64,000 nucleotides of DNA, taken from the NCBI RefSeq assembly GCF_022819085.1, contig NZ_JALHAG010000004.1, forward strand, positions 124,001 to 188,000. The letters are read 5' to 3'. Position 1 is the stretch's first letter. The number at the start of each line of letters is the position of its first letter. A model generated the notes under the pieces. It had not been told where the DNA came from. It did no database searches and worked only from the letters and a program-made list of their open reading frames with translations. The position numbers and the translations under genes are program-made. Below are positions 8,961 through 17,112 of the stretch, piece by piece. This DNA is from Planococcus ruber. GTDB lineage: Bacteria; Bacillota; Bacilli; Bacillales_A; Planococcaceae.

Positions 8961-9149
8961 CGTAGTTGAAAATTAACTACCAGCTTCTATGTGTTCATGG
9001 AACTTCATGAAGGCGTTTAGGAAGCATGTGTTTTATTCACATGACTGCTTAAAGGGTTAGGACCTCTTTGGACTAACTTTCCCCCGTGGTAGTCAACTTT
9101 GAATATTTTGAGCACGAAAACAAAATGATATCAAAGGGGGAAACGAACC
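8961..9149 (+). promoter_or_regulatory. Structured speD leader with anti-Shine-Dalgarno sequence; candidate cis-regulatory RNA
   Basis: The leader folds by eye into several elements. A closing helix joins AGTTG (8964-8968) plus ACTACC (8976-8981) with GGTAGTCAACT (9088-9098). It encloses hairpins TTCATG/CATGAA (8994-9011), CATGTG/CACATG (9025-9043) and GTTAG/CTAAC (about 9056-9076). TTTCCCCC (9078-9085) is complementary to GGGGGAAA (9136-9143), which covers the speD ribosome site. A second hairpin, CTTTGA...TCAAAG (9097-9136), also borders the site, and GTAGTT/AACTAC at the 5' end competes with the closing helix. Competing folds and an anti-SD are the hallmarks of translational control. I could not assign it to a known RNA family. 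Confidence 0.55.
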
Positions 9150-9533
9150 ATGGAAACAATGGGACGTCACGTAATTGCAGAACTTTGGCAGTGTGATTTT
9201 GACAAATTAAACGATATGGATTATATCGAACAAACTTTTGTTGATGCAGCACTGAAATCCGGAGCGGAAATCAGAGAAGTAGCTTTTCATAAATTTGCAC
9301 CTCAAGGTGTAAGCGGAGTTGTAATCATTTCCGAATCGCATTTGACAATCCACAGTTTTCCGGAGCACGGCTATGCAAGTGTAGATGTTTATACTTGCGG
9401 AGATCTTGATCCGACAATTGCAGCGAAGTATATCGCTGAAGCGCTGAACTCGCAAACGAGTGAAGTGACCGAATTGCCGCGCGGCATGGGTCCAGTTGGC
9501 GCTGGAGAAACAAAAGTTTCAGTAACTGTATAA
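9150..9533 (+). CDS. speD: S-adenosylmethionine decarboxylase proenzyme (bacterial class 1B)
   Basis: It makes decarboxylated SAM, the aminopropyl donor for spermidine. The 127-residue proenzyme cuts itself between Glu62 and Ser63 ([10 protein letters not shown]), turning Ser63 into the pyruvoyl cofactor; the processing residues His68 and Cys83 are in place. These positions match the numbering known for the Thermotoga and Bacillus enzymes. The ribosome site AAAGGGGG (9133-9140) may be masked by the leader. The gene stands alone between two terminators, so the leader RNA probably sets its expression. Confidence 0.95.
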   Translation: METMGRHVIAELWQCDFDKLNDMDYIEQTFVDAALKSGAEIREVAFHKFAPQGVSGVVIISESHLTIHSFPEHGYASVDVYTCGDLDPTIAAKYIAEALNSQTSEVTELPRGMGPVGAGETKVSVTV

Positions 9534-9554
9534 TCCATTATTTTGAAAAACAGC

Positions 9555-9582
9555 AAGCAGGGGATAAATTCCTCTGCTTTTT
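9555..9582 (+). terminator. Intrinsic terminator after speD
   Basis: AAGCAGGGG (9555-9563) pairs with CCTCTGCTT (9571-9579) with one G-T wobble, followed by T's. Confidence 0.8.
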
Positions 9583-9647
9583 CTATTTTCCTAAAGAAAT
9601 TTTGTTATACTAGAAAAAACAGATAGAAAGTTTAGGGAGATGTCGAA

Positions 9648-10124
9648 ATGAAATGTCCGGCTTGCCAGCATAATGGTACACGCGTAGTAGATTCGCGGCC
9701 AGTTGATGATATGAAGTCCATAAGAAGGCGCAGGGAATGTGAAGCTTGCGGCTATCGTTATACGACGTTCGAAAAAGTGGAAGAGATGCCATTGATTGTG
9801 GTGAAGAAAGATGGATCGCGCGAAGAGTTCAGCCGCGAAAAAGTGTTGAGAGGCTTGATCCGTGCTTGTGAAAAACGCCCGGTTTCACTGGAAGTTCTTG
9901 AAAGCGTTGTATTCGATATTGAGAAAGACCTTCGGCGACAGGGAAATGCCGAAGTAAAATCAGAGGAAGTCGGTGAATTGGTCATGGACCGTTTAGCTGG
10001 CATCGATGAAGTCGCTTATGTTCGATTTGCATCGGTGTATCGCCAGTTTAAAGACATTACCGTATTTATCGATGAATTGAAGGATTTATTGAAAAAGAGT
10101 CCGGATGACAAGAAGTCCGAGTAA
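9648..10124 (+). CDS. nrdR: NrdR, transcriptional repressor of ribonucleotide reductase genes
   Basis: NrdR is an ATP/dATP-sensing repressor that binds NrdR boxes in front of ribonucleotide reductase operons. The 158-residue protein has a zinc ribbon made by Cys3, Cys6, Cys31 and Cys34, followed by an ATP-cone domain from about residue 49 ([20 protein letters not shown]). It starts a unit with dnaB and dnaI: the gap to dnaB is 11 nt, linking dNTP supply to replication initiation as in B. subtilis (nrdR/ytcG-dnaB-dnaI). Confidence 0.95.
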   Translation: MKCPACQHNGTRVVDSRPVDDMKSIRRRRECEACGYRYTTFEKVEEMPLIVVKKDGSREEFSREKVLRGLIRACEKRPVSLEVLESVVFDIEKDLRRQGNAEVKSEEVGELVMDRLAGIDEVAYVRFASVYRQFKDITVFIDELKDLLKKSPDDKKSE

Positions 10125-10135
10125 GGCGGTGGATT

Positions 10136-11497
10136 ATGACAGCCCTGTATAACGAACTTCAGCCTGCAGATTCCTTCCGAATTCTCATGCCGTATCCTTT
10201 TTCCAATTATGACCGCCAGTTGTTGACGCTCCTCTACCAGCCGCTGGTCGGTGCAGAAGCCATCGCTTTTTACTTGACGCTGTGGGCGGAAGGGGAAGAA
10301 AGCGCGCAAGAAGCAACGCATTACGTATTAATGAACACACTTGGCGTATCCATTTCGCGGATTTTTGAATCACGTATTCAATTGGAAGCCATTGGGTTGT
10401 TGAAAACGTACCGCAAAGACCAGGAAAACCGTTCGTTTGTCTACGAACTTTGTCCGCCGCTTGATCCGAAAAGTTTTTTTGCCGATCCGCTGCTGTCGAT
10501 GTTTCTTTTCAGCAAAGTGGGGGAAACGACTTATCGCAAAGTAAGGGACCGATTTGTGGTCCACCGGGAAGTATTGGAAGGCTATGCGGAAGTGTCACGT
10601 ACATTTACCGATATCTTTCAGCCGGTCCATGCGAAAGCAGGCTATCCTTCCGGGACGGATGACTTGCAGGAACGCAAAAAAGGTTCGTATGAAACGGAAG
10701 CGGAATTTGATTTTTCTTTATTGCGCCAAGGGTTGTCAGAGCAATTGGTGCCGCACAAAGTGCTGACAGCGAGCATCCGCGAGCTCATTGAAAAACTGGC
10801 ATTCCTCTACAGCTGGGGGCCGCTTGAAATGCAGAAAGTCATTCTGCTCGCCATTGATGATGACTATAAACTGACGCTTGAAGGTTTGAAGCGGGCAGCC
10901 GCTGATTATTACAAATTGACGGTAGCCACCACAGCGCCTCAATTGGTGCAAGTGAAGAAAAAAGAAACGGCCAAAAAAGAAGCGCCGAAAACAAAAGAAG
11001 ACGAATTGATCGATTATCTGGAGTCGGCTTCTCCGGTCGAAGTGCTGCGGGATATTGCAAATGGCAAGGAACCTTTGCCGGCAGATGTACAGCTCGCGAA
11101 TCAGCTGGTTATCCAGCATGGCATGGAGCCCGCTGTCGTGAATGTCCTGCTGCAATATGTCCTGCTGCGGACGGATATGAAACTGACTAAGGCTTATGTA
11201 GAAAAATTGGCGTCCCACTGGCTTCGAAAAAATATCAAAACGGCAAAAGAAGCGATGGAGCTTGCGCGCATTGAGCACGAGCAGTATTTGAAATGGAAAT
11301 CGGAAGGATCTCCGGCAGCAAAAACGAGAAGCTCTTCTTCCAGCCGGAAACCGGTAAGGGAAGAAAAATTGCCGGAATGGTTTTATAAAAAAGATGAGGT
11401 TCAGCCCCCAAAAGAGGCGGACAACTCTGAAGACCTCGAAGCGGCAAAACAAAAACTATTAGCGAAATATGCGATGAAGAAAGGTAAGGGTGATTAA
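10136..11497 (+). CDS. dnaB: DnaB, replication initiation and membrane attachment protein
   Basis: The Firmicutes DnaB (not the helicase) helps load the DnaC helicase at oriC and at restart sites with DnaD and DnaI. It has 453 residues, close to the 472 of B. subtilis, with an N-terminal winged-helix-like domain, a DnaD-like helical domain around 280-385 (DELIDYLESASPVEVLRDIANG onward) and a charged, Ser-rich C-terminal tail. It is followed with no gap by dnaI (TAAATG). Confidence 0.92.
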   Translation: MTALYNELQPADSFRILMPYPFSNYDRQLLTLLYQPLVGAEAIAFYLTLWAEGEESAQEATHYVLMNTLGVSISRIFESRIQLEAIGLLKTYRKDQENRSFVYELCPPLDPKSFFADPLLSMFLFSKVGETTYRKVRDRFVVHREVLEGYAEVSRTFTDIFQPVHAKAGYPSGTDDLQERKKGSYETEAEFDFSLLRQGLSEQLVPHKVLTASIRELIEKLAFLYSWGPLEMQKVILLAIDDDYKLTLEGLKRAAADYYKLTVATTAPQLVQVKKKETAKKEAPKTKEDELIDYLESASPVEVLRDIANGKEPLPADVQLANQLVIQHGMEPAVVNVLLQYVLLRTDMKLTKAYVEKLASHWLRKNIKTAKEAMELARIEHEQYLKWKSEGSPAAKTRSSSSSRKPVREEKLPEWFYKKDEVQPPKEADNSEDLEAAKQKLLAKYAMKKGKGD

Positions 11498-12433
11498 ATG
11501 GAACCGATCCGGGAGACATTGAAACGTGTCGTGAATGCCCCTGCTTTTTCCGAGCGCTACAATGCGATGCGGCAGGAAGTGCTGGAGCATCCAGGCGTTC
11601 AGCATTTTTTAGATGAACATTCTTCGGAAATTGATAAAAGCATCGTCGATAAAGGCATGGGCAAGCTGTATGAATACATCGACCAGTCCCATGACTGCAA
11701 TAAATGTCCGAACCTTGGAGCCTGCATCAATCATTTGAAAGGATTTGAACCGAACTTGGTTCTAGAGCGCAGCAATATCGGGATTTCTTATACGCCGTGC
11801 CGCTTAAAGAACGAGCACGACAACAAACGCCGTGCTTCTTCATTGATCCATAGCATGTATATGCCGAAAGAAGTAATGGAAGCGACTTTGTCCGGATTTG
11901 AGCTGGATGCGAGCCGCGTAGAAGCGTTCAATGCCGTCGATTCTTTCCTTGATGCCACTAAGGGGCCGGGCGAACTTCCGGAAAAAGGCATCTACCTTTA
12001 CGGGAAATTCGGCATCGGCAAATCCTATTTGCTGAGTGCAGTGGCAAATGCATTGGCTGAGAAAAATATTAAATCGGTTTTGGTCTTCGTTCCTGAATTC
12101 ATGCGTGAAATGAAACAGGCGATCGGCGACCAGACCTTGCAGGAAAAAGTGGATTATGTAAAAAAAGCGGATGTCTTAATGCTGGATGATATCGGAGCAG
12201 AAGCAATGTCGAGCTGGACGCGGGATGAAGTGCTTGGCACGATCCTTCATTACCGGATGGCTGAAAAGCTGCCGACTTTCATGACGTCGAATTTCAGCTA
12301 TTCAGAACTTCAGCACCATTTGACGTATTCCCAGCGCGGCGAAAAGGAAGACCTAAAAGCGGCGCGTGTGATGGAGCGCATCCGTGCATTAACAACTCCG
12401 GTCAAACTGGACGGACGAAACCGCAGAATTTAA
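11498..12433 (+). CDS. dnaI: DnaI, helicase loader ATPase
   Basis: DnaI is an AAA+ protein that opens and loads the replicative helicase ring. The 311-residue protein has an N-terminal zinc-binding region with Cys67, Cys70 and Cys76 and a nearby His, then the Walker A GKFGIGKS (169-176), Walker B VLMLDDIG (226-233) and sensor 1 TSNFS. The start codon directly follows the dnaB stop. The ytxB/ytxC genes found next in B. subtilis are absent and the thrS leader comes straight after. Confidence 0.95.
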   Translation: MEPIRETLKRVVNAPAFSERYNAMRQEVLEHPGVQHFLDEHSSEIDKSIVDKGMGKLYEYIDQSHDCNKCPNLGACINHLKGFEPNLVLERSNIGISYTPCRLKNEHDNKRRASSLIHSMYMPKEVMEATLSGFELDASRVEAFNAVDSFLDATKGPGELPEKGIYLYGKFGIGKSYLLSAVANALAEKNIKSVLVFVPEFMREMKQAIGDQTLQEKVDYVKKADVLMLDDIGAEAMSSWTRDEVLGTILHYRMAEKLPTFMTSNFSYSELQHHLTYSQRGEKEDLKAARVMERIRALTTPVKLDGRNRRI

Positions 12434-12445
12434 TCCATCAAGGTG

Positions 12446-12474
12446 TTGTCTTTTTAAAGTTTTCGTCGTATAGT
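12446..12474 (+). promoter_or_regulatory. thrS promoter
   Basis: TTGTCT (12446-12451), a 17-bp spacer and TATAGT (12469-12474), just upstream of the T-box leader. Confidence 0.8.
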
Positions 12475-12480
12475 AAAAAC

Positions 12481-12746
12481 AATCGATACAAACTAATGCG
12501 TTGACAAGGACAAGAGTGGATTTGTACGGCTCATAGAGAGGGAGGCCCTGGCTGAAAGCTTCCCAGTACGGCAAAAACACTTACCACCTTTGAGCAGCAA
12601 TTGTGAAATTTTCCAGTAGCAATTGACGGTACCGGCCCGTTAGCCGATGCAGAGCTTCGTTTTGGACAGGATACGTCCGTCCAGGATAGAAGAAGGGTGG
12701 AACCACGAACTTAAGCTTCGTCCCTTTGGGATGAGGCTTTTTTTTA
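12481..12746 (+). ncRNA. T-box riboswitch (threonyl), thrS leader
   Basis: The T-box bulge sequence AGGGTGGAACCACGA lies at 12694-12708, followed by the terminator helix. An ACC codon (12583-12585), aligned with the Phe specifier of the second T-box in this window, is the likely specifier for tRNA-Thr. Uncharged tRNA-Thr would stabilise the antiterminator and let thrS be transcribed. Confidence 0.93.
12713..12746 (+). terminator. T-box terminator of thrS leader
   Basis: AAGCTTCGTCCC (12713-12724) pairs with GGGATGAGGCTT (12728-12739) through two wobbles, with a T-run to 12745. It competes with the antiterminator that contains the T-box sequence. Confidence 0.9.
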
Positions 12747-12830
12747 TTGGTTTCATTTGGGGCAGGCATCTTGGAAGCCGCGAAATAAGGCTAGATGCTC
12801 GGCCTAGAACATAAAAAAGGAGAGAGCAGA

Positions 12831-14759
12831 ATGTCAGACATGATCCAATTAACATTTCCAGACGGCGCAGTAAAGGAGTTTCCAAAAGGCACAACAACTG
12901 AAGAAATTGCACAATCGATCAGCCCGGGCCTTCGAAAGAAAGCACTTGCTGGTAAAGTAGGCGAACATTTGATTGATTTGAAATCACCGATTTCAGAAGA
13001 CGGCAGCATTGCGATCATCACACCGGAATCCGATGAAGCGCTGGAAATCCTTCGCCATTCCTCGGCTCATTTATTGGCACAGGCGATCAAACGCCTTTAT
13101 CCGGATGCAAAACTTGGCGTCGGCCCGGTGATTGAAAACGGCTTCTACTACGATATTGATACAGAAGAGTCGATTTCAGCGGAAGATTTGCCGGCAATCG
13201 AAAAGGAAATGAAAAAAATCATCAATGAAAATATTGAAATCGTCCGCCATGACGTATCTCGCGCTGAAGCGCAAGAACGTTTTGCGGCGATCGAAGATCC
13301 GTACAAATTGGAGCTTTTAGAAGCGATTCCGGAAGATGAGCAAGTGTCGATCTACGAACAAGGCGAATTTTTCGATCTATGCCGCGGCATCCACGTACCG
13401 TCCACAGGCAAATTGAAAGAATTCAAATTGCTGAGCGTTGCGGGTGCATACTGGAGAGGCGACAGCGACAACAAAATGCTGCAGCGCATCTACGGAACTG
13501 CTTTCTTCAAAAAAGAAGAGTTGAAAGCGCATCTTGAAATGCTCGAAGAAGCGAAAGAACGCGACCACCGTAAAATCGGGAAAGAATTGAATTTATTCAT
13601 GAACTCCCAAAAAGTAGGGCAAGGCTTGCCGATGTGGCTGCCAAAAGGCGCAACAATCCGCCGCATCATCGAACGCTATATCGTCGATAAAGAGGAAAGC
13701 TTAGGGTATGACCACGTCTATACTCCGGTTATGGGAAGCGTCGACCTTTATAAAACAAGCGGCCACTGGGACCATTACCAGGAAGATATGTTCCCGGTCA
13801 TGCAGATGGACAACGAGGAATTGGTTCTTCGTCCGATGAACTGCCCGCACCATATGATGATCTTTAAACAAGGCATCCATTCTTACCGCCAATTGCCGAT
13901 CCGCATAGCGGAACTTGGGTTGATGCACCGCTACGAAATGTCAGGTGCGTTGTCCGGCCTTCAACGCGTTCGCGGCATGACGTTGAACGATGCGCATATT
14001 TTTGTGCGCCCGGACCAAATCAAAGACGAATTCAAACGCGTCGTCAACTTGGTCATCGACGTATACAAAGACTTTGATTTGAAAGATTATTCGTTCCGCG
14101 TTTCTTACCGTGACCCAGCGGATAAAGAAAAATACTTTGACGATGACGCAATGTGGGAACGTGCACAGTCTATGCTGAAAGAAGCGATGGACGATCTTGG
14201 CCTGGATTATGTAGAAGTGGAAGGCGAAGCGGCATTCTACGGTCCGAAACTCGATGTCCAAGTGAAAACTGCGCTCGGCAAAGAAGAAACATTGTCGACT
14301 GTCCAACTCGACTTCTTGCTGCCTGAACGCTTCGATTTGAGCTATATCGGAGAAGACGGCAAACAGCACCGCCCAGTCGTTATCCACCGCGGCGTCGTTT
14401 CAACTATGGAACGGTTTGTGGCTTTCTTGATCGAAGAATACAAAGGCGCATTCCCGACTTGGCTGGCGCCGGTCCAAGTGGAAGTGATTCCGGTTTCGCT
14501 TGATGCCCATAGCGACTACGCTAAAAACATCCAAGAGAAATTGCAATCCCACCGGTTGCGCGTCGATATCGACGAACGCGATGAGAAGCTTGGCTACAAG
14601 ATCCGCGAAGCGCAAATGCAAAAAGTTCCGTATATGCTGGTGCTTGGCGACCAGGAAGTCGAAAACGGTTCGGTCAACGTCCGCAAATACGGCGAACAAA
14701 AATCCGAAAGCATGCCGTTCGATGATTTCTTGAAACTGATCCAAAGCGAACTTCGCTAA
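12831..14759 (+). CDS. thrS: Threonyl-tRNA synthetase
   Basis: It charges tRNA-Thr. I start at ATG 12831 ([17 protein letters not shown]), preceded by AAAAGGAGAG; this gives 642 residues, against 643 in B. subtilis. In order: TGS domain (1-65), the editing domain with [10 protein letters not shown], the class II core with [10 protein letters not shown] and the zinc-ligand region [10 protein letters not shown], and the anticodon-binding domain from about 540. It is controlled by the Thr T-box directly upstream. A separate strong promoter follows 4 nt after its stop. Confidence 0.97.
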   Translation: MSDMIQLTFPDGAVKEFPKGTTTEEIAQSISPGLRKKALAGKVGEHLIDLKSPISEDGSIAIITPESDEALEILRHSSAHLLAQAIKRLYPDAKLGVGPVIENGFYYDIDTEESISAEDLPAIEKEMKKIINENIEIVRHDVSRAEAQERFAAIEDPYKLELLEAIPEDEQVSIYEQGEFFDLCRGIHVPSTGKLKEFKLLSVAGAYWRGDSDNKMLQRIYGTAFFKKEELKAHLEMLEEAKERDHRKIGKELNLFMNSQKVGQGLPMWLPKGATIRRIIERYIVDKEESLGYDHVYTPVMGSVDLYKTSGHWDHYQEDMFPVMQMDNEELVLRPMNCPHHMMIFKQGIHSYRQLPIRIAELGLMHRYEMSGALSGLQRVRGMTLNDAHIFVRPDQIKDEFKRVVNLVIDVYKDFDLKDYSFRVSYRDPADKEKYFDDDAMWERAQSMLKEAMDDLGLDYVEVEGEAAFYGPKLDVQVKTALGKEETLSTVQLDFLLPERFDLSYIGEDGKQHRPVVIHRGVVSTMERFVAFLIEEYKGAFPTWLAPVQVEVIPVSLDAHSDYAKNIQEKLQSHRLRVDIDERDEKLGYKIREAQMQKVPYMLVLGDQEVENGSVNVRKYGEQKSESMPFDDFLKLIQSELR

Positions 14760-14763
14760 AGGG

Positions 14764-14792
14764 TTGACATGCTAATATGTGCATGGTATTAT
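14764..14792 (+). promoter_or_regulatory. Strong sigma-A promoter of the infC-rpmI-rplT operon
   Basis: TTGACA (14764-14769), a 17-bp spacer and TATTAT (14787-14792): nearly consensus, directly after the thrS stop codon. Confidence 0.9.
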
Positions 14793-14798
14793 GAATAA

Positions 14799-14951
14799 GG
14801 TTATAGAATACTTATATGTGCAAGCAGGAGCACCCGCTTCTCACCTGATCGACCAGTTGTTGGCAGGTAGACACGATTTTGACTTTTTCACGCTGCGGCG
14901 TGCTGTCATAAATTGCGGGTGGGCCGAACGAGGCCCATCCGCTTTTGTTTT
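14799..14951 (+). ncRNA. L20-type leader of the infC operon
   Basis: The roughly 225-nt untranslated leader before infC ends its regulatory part in a strong terminator (14915-14951). In B. subtilis, ribosomal protein L20 binds this leader and stimulates early termination, so excess L20 shuts down its own operon. Location, promoter and terminator match that system. I infer the L20 site from context and did not trace the full pseudoknot-like fold. Confidence 0.75.
14915..14951 (+). terminator. Attenuator terminator in the infC leader
   Basis: GCGGGTGGGCC (14915-14925) pairs with GGCCCATCCGC (14932-14942) with one G-T pair, followed by TTTTGTTTT. Confidence 0.9.
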
Positions 14952-15026
14952 GGATCGGACCTGTAAGCCGACACGGTCGGTTACACATGTTAAGCTATTC
15001 GCGACACTATCCGGAGGTGGATTAAT

Positions 15027-15545
15027 ATTAGCAAAGACATCAATGTAAATGAAGGTATTCGTGCACGTGAGTTACGGGTTATTGATCAGAACGGTGAGCA
15101 ACTCGGTATTAAAACACGTAACGAAGCACTTGAAATTGCTGCACGTGTCAACTTGGATCTTGTACTAGTGGCTCCTCAAGCTAAGCCACCGGTCGCACGC
15201 ATTATGGACCATGGTAAGTTCAAGTTCGAACAACAAAAGAAAGACCGCGAAATCCGTAAAAATCAGAAAGTCATCGTTGTAAAAGAAGTGCGTTTAAGCC
15301 CTTCAATCGACGACCATGATTTTAACACGAAACTTCGCAATGCGATTAAGTTCCTTGAAAAAGGGGACAAAGTCAAAGCTTCAATCCGCTTTAAAGGCCG
15401 TGCGATTACGCACAAAGAAATCGGACAGCGCGTCCTTGAACGCTTCGCAGAAGCATGCAAGGAAGTTGCAACGGTTGAACAGCGCCCTAAAATGGATGGC
15501 CGCAGCATGTTCTTGATGCTAGCGCCAGTTAACGAAAAAGAATAA
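15027..15545 (+). CDS. infC: Translation initiation factor IF-3, ATT start codon
   Basis: IF-3 binds the 30S subunit, prevents early 50S joining and checks start-codon choice. Reading upstream from LDLVLVAP gives the family N-terminus [17 protein letters not shown], which begins at ATT 15027. GGAGGTGG (15012-15019) lies 7 nt before this codon, while no ATG, GTG or TTG lies at a suitable distance. The product has 172 residues, as usual. An AUU start is conserved in bacterial infC and allows IF-3 to repress its own synthesis by rejecting the non-standard codon. An automatic call starting at TTG 15153 would lose 42 residues. Confidence 0.95.
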   Translation: MSKDINVNEGIRARELRVIDQNGEQLGIKTRNEALEIAARVNLDLVLVAPQAKPPVARIMDHGKFKFEQQKKDREIRKNQKVIVVKEVRLSPSIDDHDFNTKLRNAIKFLEKGDKVKASIRFKGRAITHKEIGQRVLERFAEACKEVATVEQRPKMDGRSMFLMLAPVNEKE

Positions 15546-15573
15546 CAGATCAATTGTTTAGGAGGAACTCGAA

Positions 15574-15774
15574 ATGCCGAAAATGAAAAGCCACCGCGGT
15601 GCGATGAAACGTTTCAAGAAAACTGGAACTGGTAAAGTAAAACGCAACCGTTCACACACAAGCCACTTATTTGCAAACAAATCGACTAAGCAAAAACGTC
15701 ACCTACGTAAAGGGAAACTTGTTTCTGCAGGCGACTTGAAACGCATCAAATCTCTTATCTATAACATGAAGTAA
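15574..15774 (+). CDS. rpmI: 50S ribosomal protein L35
   Basis: A 66-residue, very basic protein, [21 protein letters not shown]..., with the KRHLRKG signature near position 47. It is the second gene of the IF-3 operon, 28 nt after infC, with AGGAGG upstream. The stop codon is followed immediately by a palindromic repeat that pushes rplT 176 nt away, which is unusual for this operon. Confidence 0.97.
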   Translation: MPKMKSHRGAMKRFKKTGTGKVKRNRSHTSHLFANKSTKQKRHLRKGKLVSAGDLKRIKSLIYNMK

Positions 15775-15892
15775 GAAAAGCGGAAACGGCTGTTCAGATT
15801 CGAAAGGCATAAGATGAATCGGCGAAGCGGCGTTCTTTGCCGCACAGCCGAGTCGGCTTATGTCCGAGAATCTGGCCGTTGGAGTCTGGACA
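15775..15892 (+). repeat. Dispersed imperfect palindrome, full copy 1 (between rpmI and rplT)
   Basis: The element begins GAAAAGCGGAAACGGC and ends GGAGTCTGGACA. Inner pairs run in order and mirror each other: ACGGC/GCCGT, GATTC/GAATC, CATAAG/CTTATG and GCGGC/GCCGC, so the RNA would form a long hairpin. Related copies lie at 39781-39899 and 47888-48007. Confidence 0.85.
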
Positions 15893-15950
15893 AGACAAAC
15901 ACACGAACAAAAAATCGAATTTTATATATTCAAGCAGGAGGTAATGTGAT

Positions 15951-16310
15951 ATGCCACGCGTAAAAGGTGGAACAGTGACGCGCCAGCGTCGGAAAAAGGT
16001 CATTAAATTAGCAAAAGGTTATTATGGTGCAAAGCACATCCTTTTCAAAGTAGCAAACCAGCAGGTAATGAAGTCAGGTAACTATGCTTACCGTGACCGC
16101 CGCAACAAAAAACGTGATTTCCGTAAACTATGGATCACGCGCATCAACGCAGCAGCTCGTATGAACGATATTTCATACAGCCGTCTAATGCACGGTCTTA
16201 AAGTTGCTGGAATCGACATCAACCGCAAAATGCTAGCTGAAATCGCTGTATCTGATGCAGCAGCTTTCACAGCACTTGTAGATGCTGCAAAAAAAGCAGT
16301 AGCGAAATAA
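15951..16310 (+). CDS. rplT: 50S ribosomal protein L20
   Basis: L20 is an early 23S rRNA assembly protein and, in B. subtilis, the autoregulator of this operon through the leader upstream of infC. The 119-residue sequence [26 protein letters not shown]... is typical. AGGAGG lies 8 nt before the ATG. A repeat element stands between it and rpmI without a visible terminator, so it is presumably still transcribed from the infC promoter. A terminator follows at 16321. Confidence 0.97.
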   Translation: MPRVKGGTVTRQRRKKVIKLAKGYYGAKHILFKVANQQVMKSGNYAYRDRRNKKRDFRKLWITRINAAARMNDISYSRLMHGLKVAGIDINRKMLAEIAVSDAAAFTALVDAAKKAVAK

Positions 16311-16320
16311 TTTCAAAAAC

Positions 16321-16352
16321 AAAAGACTGACGAATTTCGTCAGTCTTTTTTT
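16321..16352 (+). terminator. Intrinsic terminator after rplT
   Basis: AAAAGACTGACGAA and TTCGTCAGTCTTTT form a stable hairpin followed by further T's, ending the IF-3 operon. Confidence 0.88.
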
Positions 16353-16367
16353 CATGGAGGGATTCAG

Positions 16368-16640
16368 TTGTTTTTAATCATTGCCGGATACTTTACCGTG
16401 CTTTCGCTGCTGGCGCTTATTATGATGAAAGTGGATAAAACCCAAGCGCAGCGCCGGGGCCAGCGAATACCAGAGAAAAACCTATGGTCTGTTGCGATTC
16501 TAGGAGGCGGCATCGGCGCCTATATGGGCATGATGTGGTTCCGCCATAAGACCCGGCACACCAATTTCCGTATAGGCTTCCTAATGCTCGCAGTCATTGA
16601 TGCAGCCGCTTTGGTTTGGAGCTACTTGAATTTTGTTTGA
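16368..16640 (+). CDS. ysdA: DUF1294 membrane protein (YsdA-like)
   Basis: A 90-residue protein with three hydrophobic segments (about 2-19, 42-57, 68-88) and the DUF1294 core DKTQAQRRGQRIPEKNLWSVAILGGGIGAYMGMMWFRHKT. It starts at TTG 16368, with GGAGGG 7 nt upstream. Its position after rplT matches B. subtilis ysdA. The function of the family is not established. It ends one base before the convergent ysdB stop. Confidence 0.85.
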   Translation: MFLIIAGYFTVLSLLALIMMKVDKTQAQRRGQRIPEKNLWSVAILGGGIGAYMGMMWFRHKTRHTNFRIGFLMLAVIDAAALVWSYLNFV

Positions 16641-16641
16641 T

Positions 16642-17022
16642 TTACTGTTTCATTAACTGTTCGATCGGATTTTTCCAATTGATTTTGGCAGCGGGGTAAT
16701 TCATCTGGATTTCTTTTTCAAGGAAATAGAAATCTTCTTTTGTGAAGCCTTGCAGCTTATCCGGATTTTCCGCCCATACGAAAATGGAAACGACTTCAAA
16801 AGCATCTTCGGTCGTTCCTAAATATTTTTCGCCTTCAAATACAGCGCCTCTCAGCGTAATGAAAAAATTCTTGCGGACGTTTTTAACATCATCATAAAAG
16901 TAATAAGAGTTCGCTTCAATGGCTGCGTCCAATTTCCGTTTCGGATCTACTACATAGCGGATTAAACGGTAAAATAAATAAATGATAAGTGCGATGACAA
17001 CGAGGCGTATGAAAAAAGCCAT
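16642..17022 (-). CDS. ysdB: YsdB-like membrane-anchored protein, sigma-W-type controlled
   Basis: The start is ATG at 17022-17020 (MAFFIRLVVIALIIYLFYRL), preceded by GGGGGA on the minus strand; this gives 126 residues. One N-terminal transmembrane helix (about 2-19) is followed by a soluble domain, including DDVKNVRKNFFITLRGAVFE and GEKYLGTTEDAFEVVSIFV. Position between ysdA and ysdC and the protein pattern match B. subtilis YsdB, a member of the sigma-W regulon of unknown function. Here too a perfect sigma-W-type promoter lies upstream. A longer in-frame ORF reaching to 17127 overlaps that promoter and is not supported. Confidence 0.85.
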   Translation of the reverse strand: MAFFIRLVVIALIIYLFYRLIRYVVDPKRKLDAAIEANSYYFYDDVKNVRKNFFITLRGAVFEGEKYLGTTEDAFEVVSIFVWAENPDKLQGFTKEDFYFLEKEIQMNYPAAKINWKNPIEQLMKQ

Positions 17023-17058
17023 GAGAAATCCCCCATCTCTATAGGTTCTACTGTATAA

Positions 17059-17084
17059 TACGGACGAAAAGTACTTTGGTTTCA
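17059..17084 (-). promoter_or_regulatory. ECF sigma-W-type promoter of ysdB
   Basis: On the minus strand TGAAAC (complement of 17079-17084) and CGTA (complement of 17059-17062) are 16 nt apart. This is the same arrangement as at hflKC and as known for B. subtilis ysdB. Confidence 0.8.
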
Positions 17085-17112
17085 AGATTTTATTGAAAAA
17101 AGGAGGATTTTT

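Noticed and set aside
12481-12830. Minus-strand ORFs across the thrS leader
   Set aside because: They cover the T-box and its terminator and show no protein family or ribosome site.
14779-15048. 89-codon plus-strand ORF before infC
   Set aside because: It covers the L20-type leader, terminator and infC ribosome site; no ribosome site of its own and no recognisable family.
15794-16003. Minus-strand 69-codon ORF over the rpmI-rplT gap
   Set aside because: It lies in the palindromic repeat; a similar ORF appears over the copy near 39781, which reflects repeat similarity and not a conserved gene.
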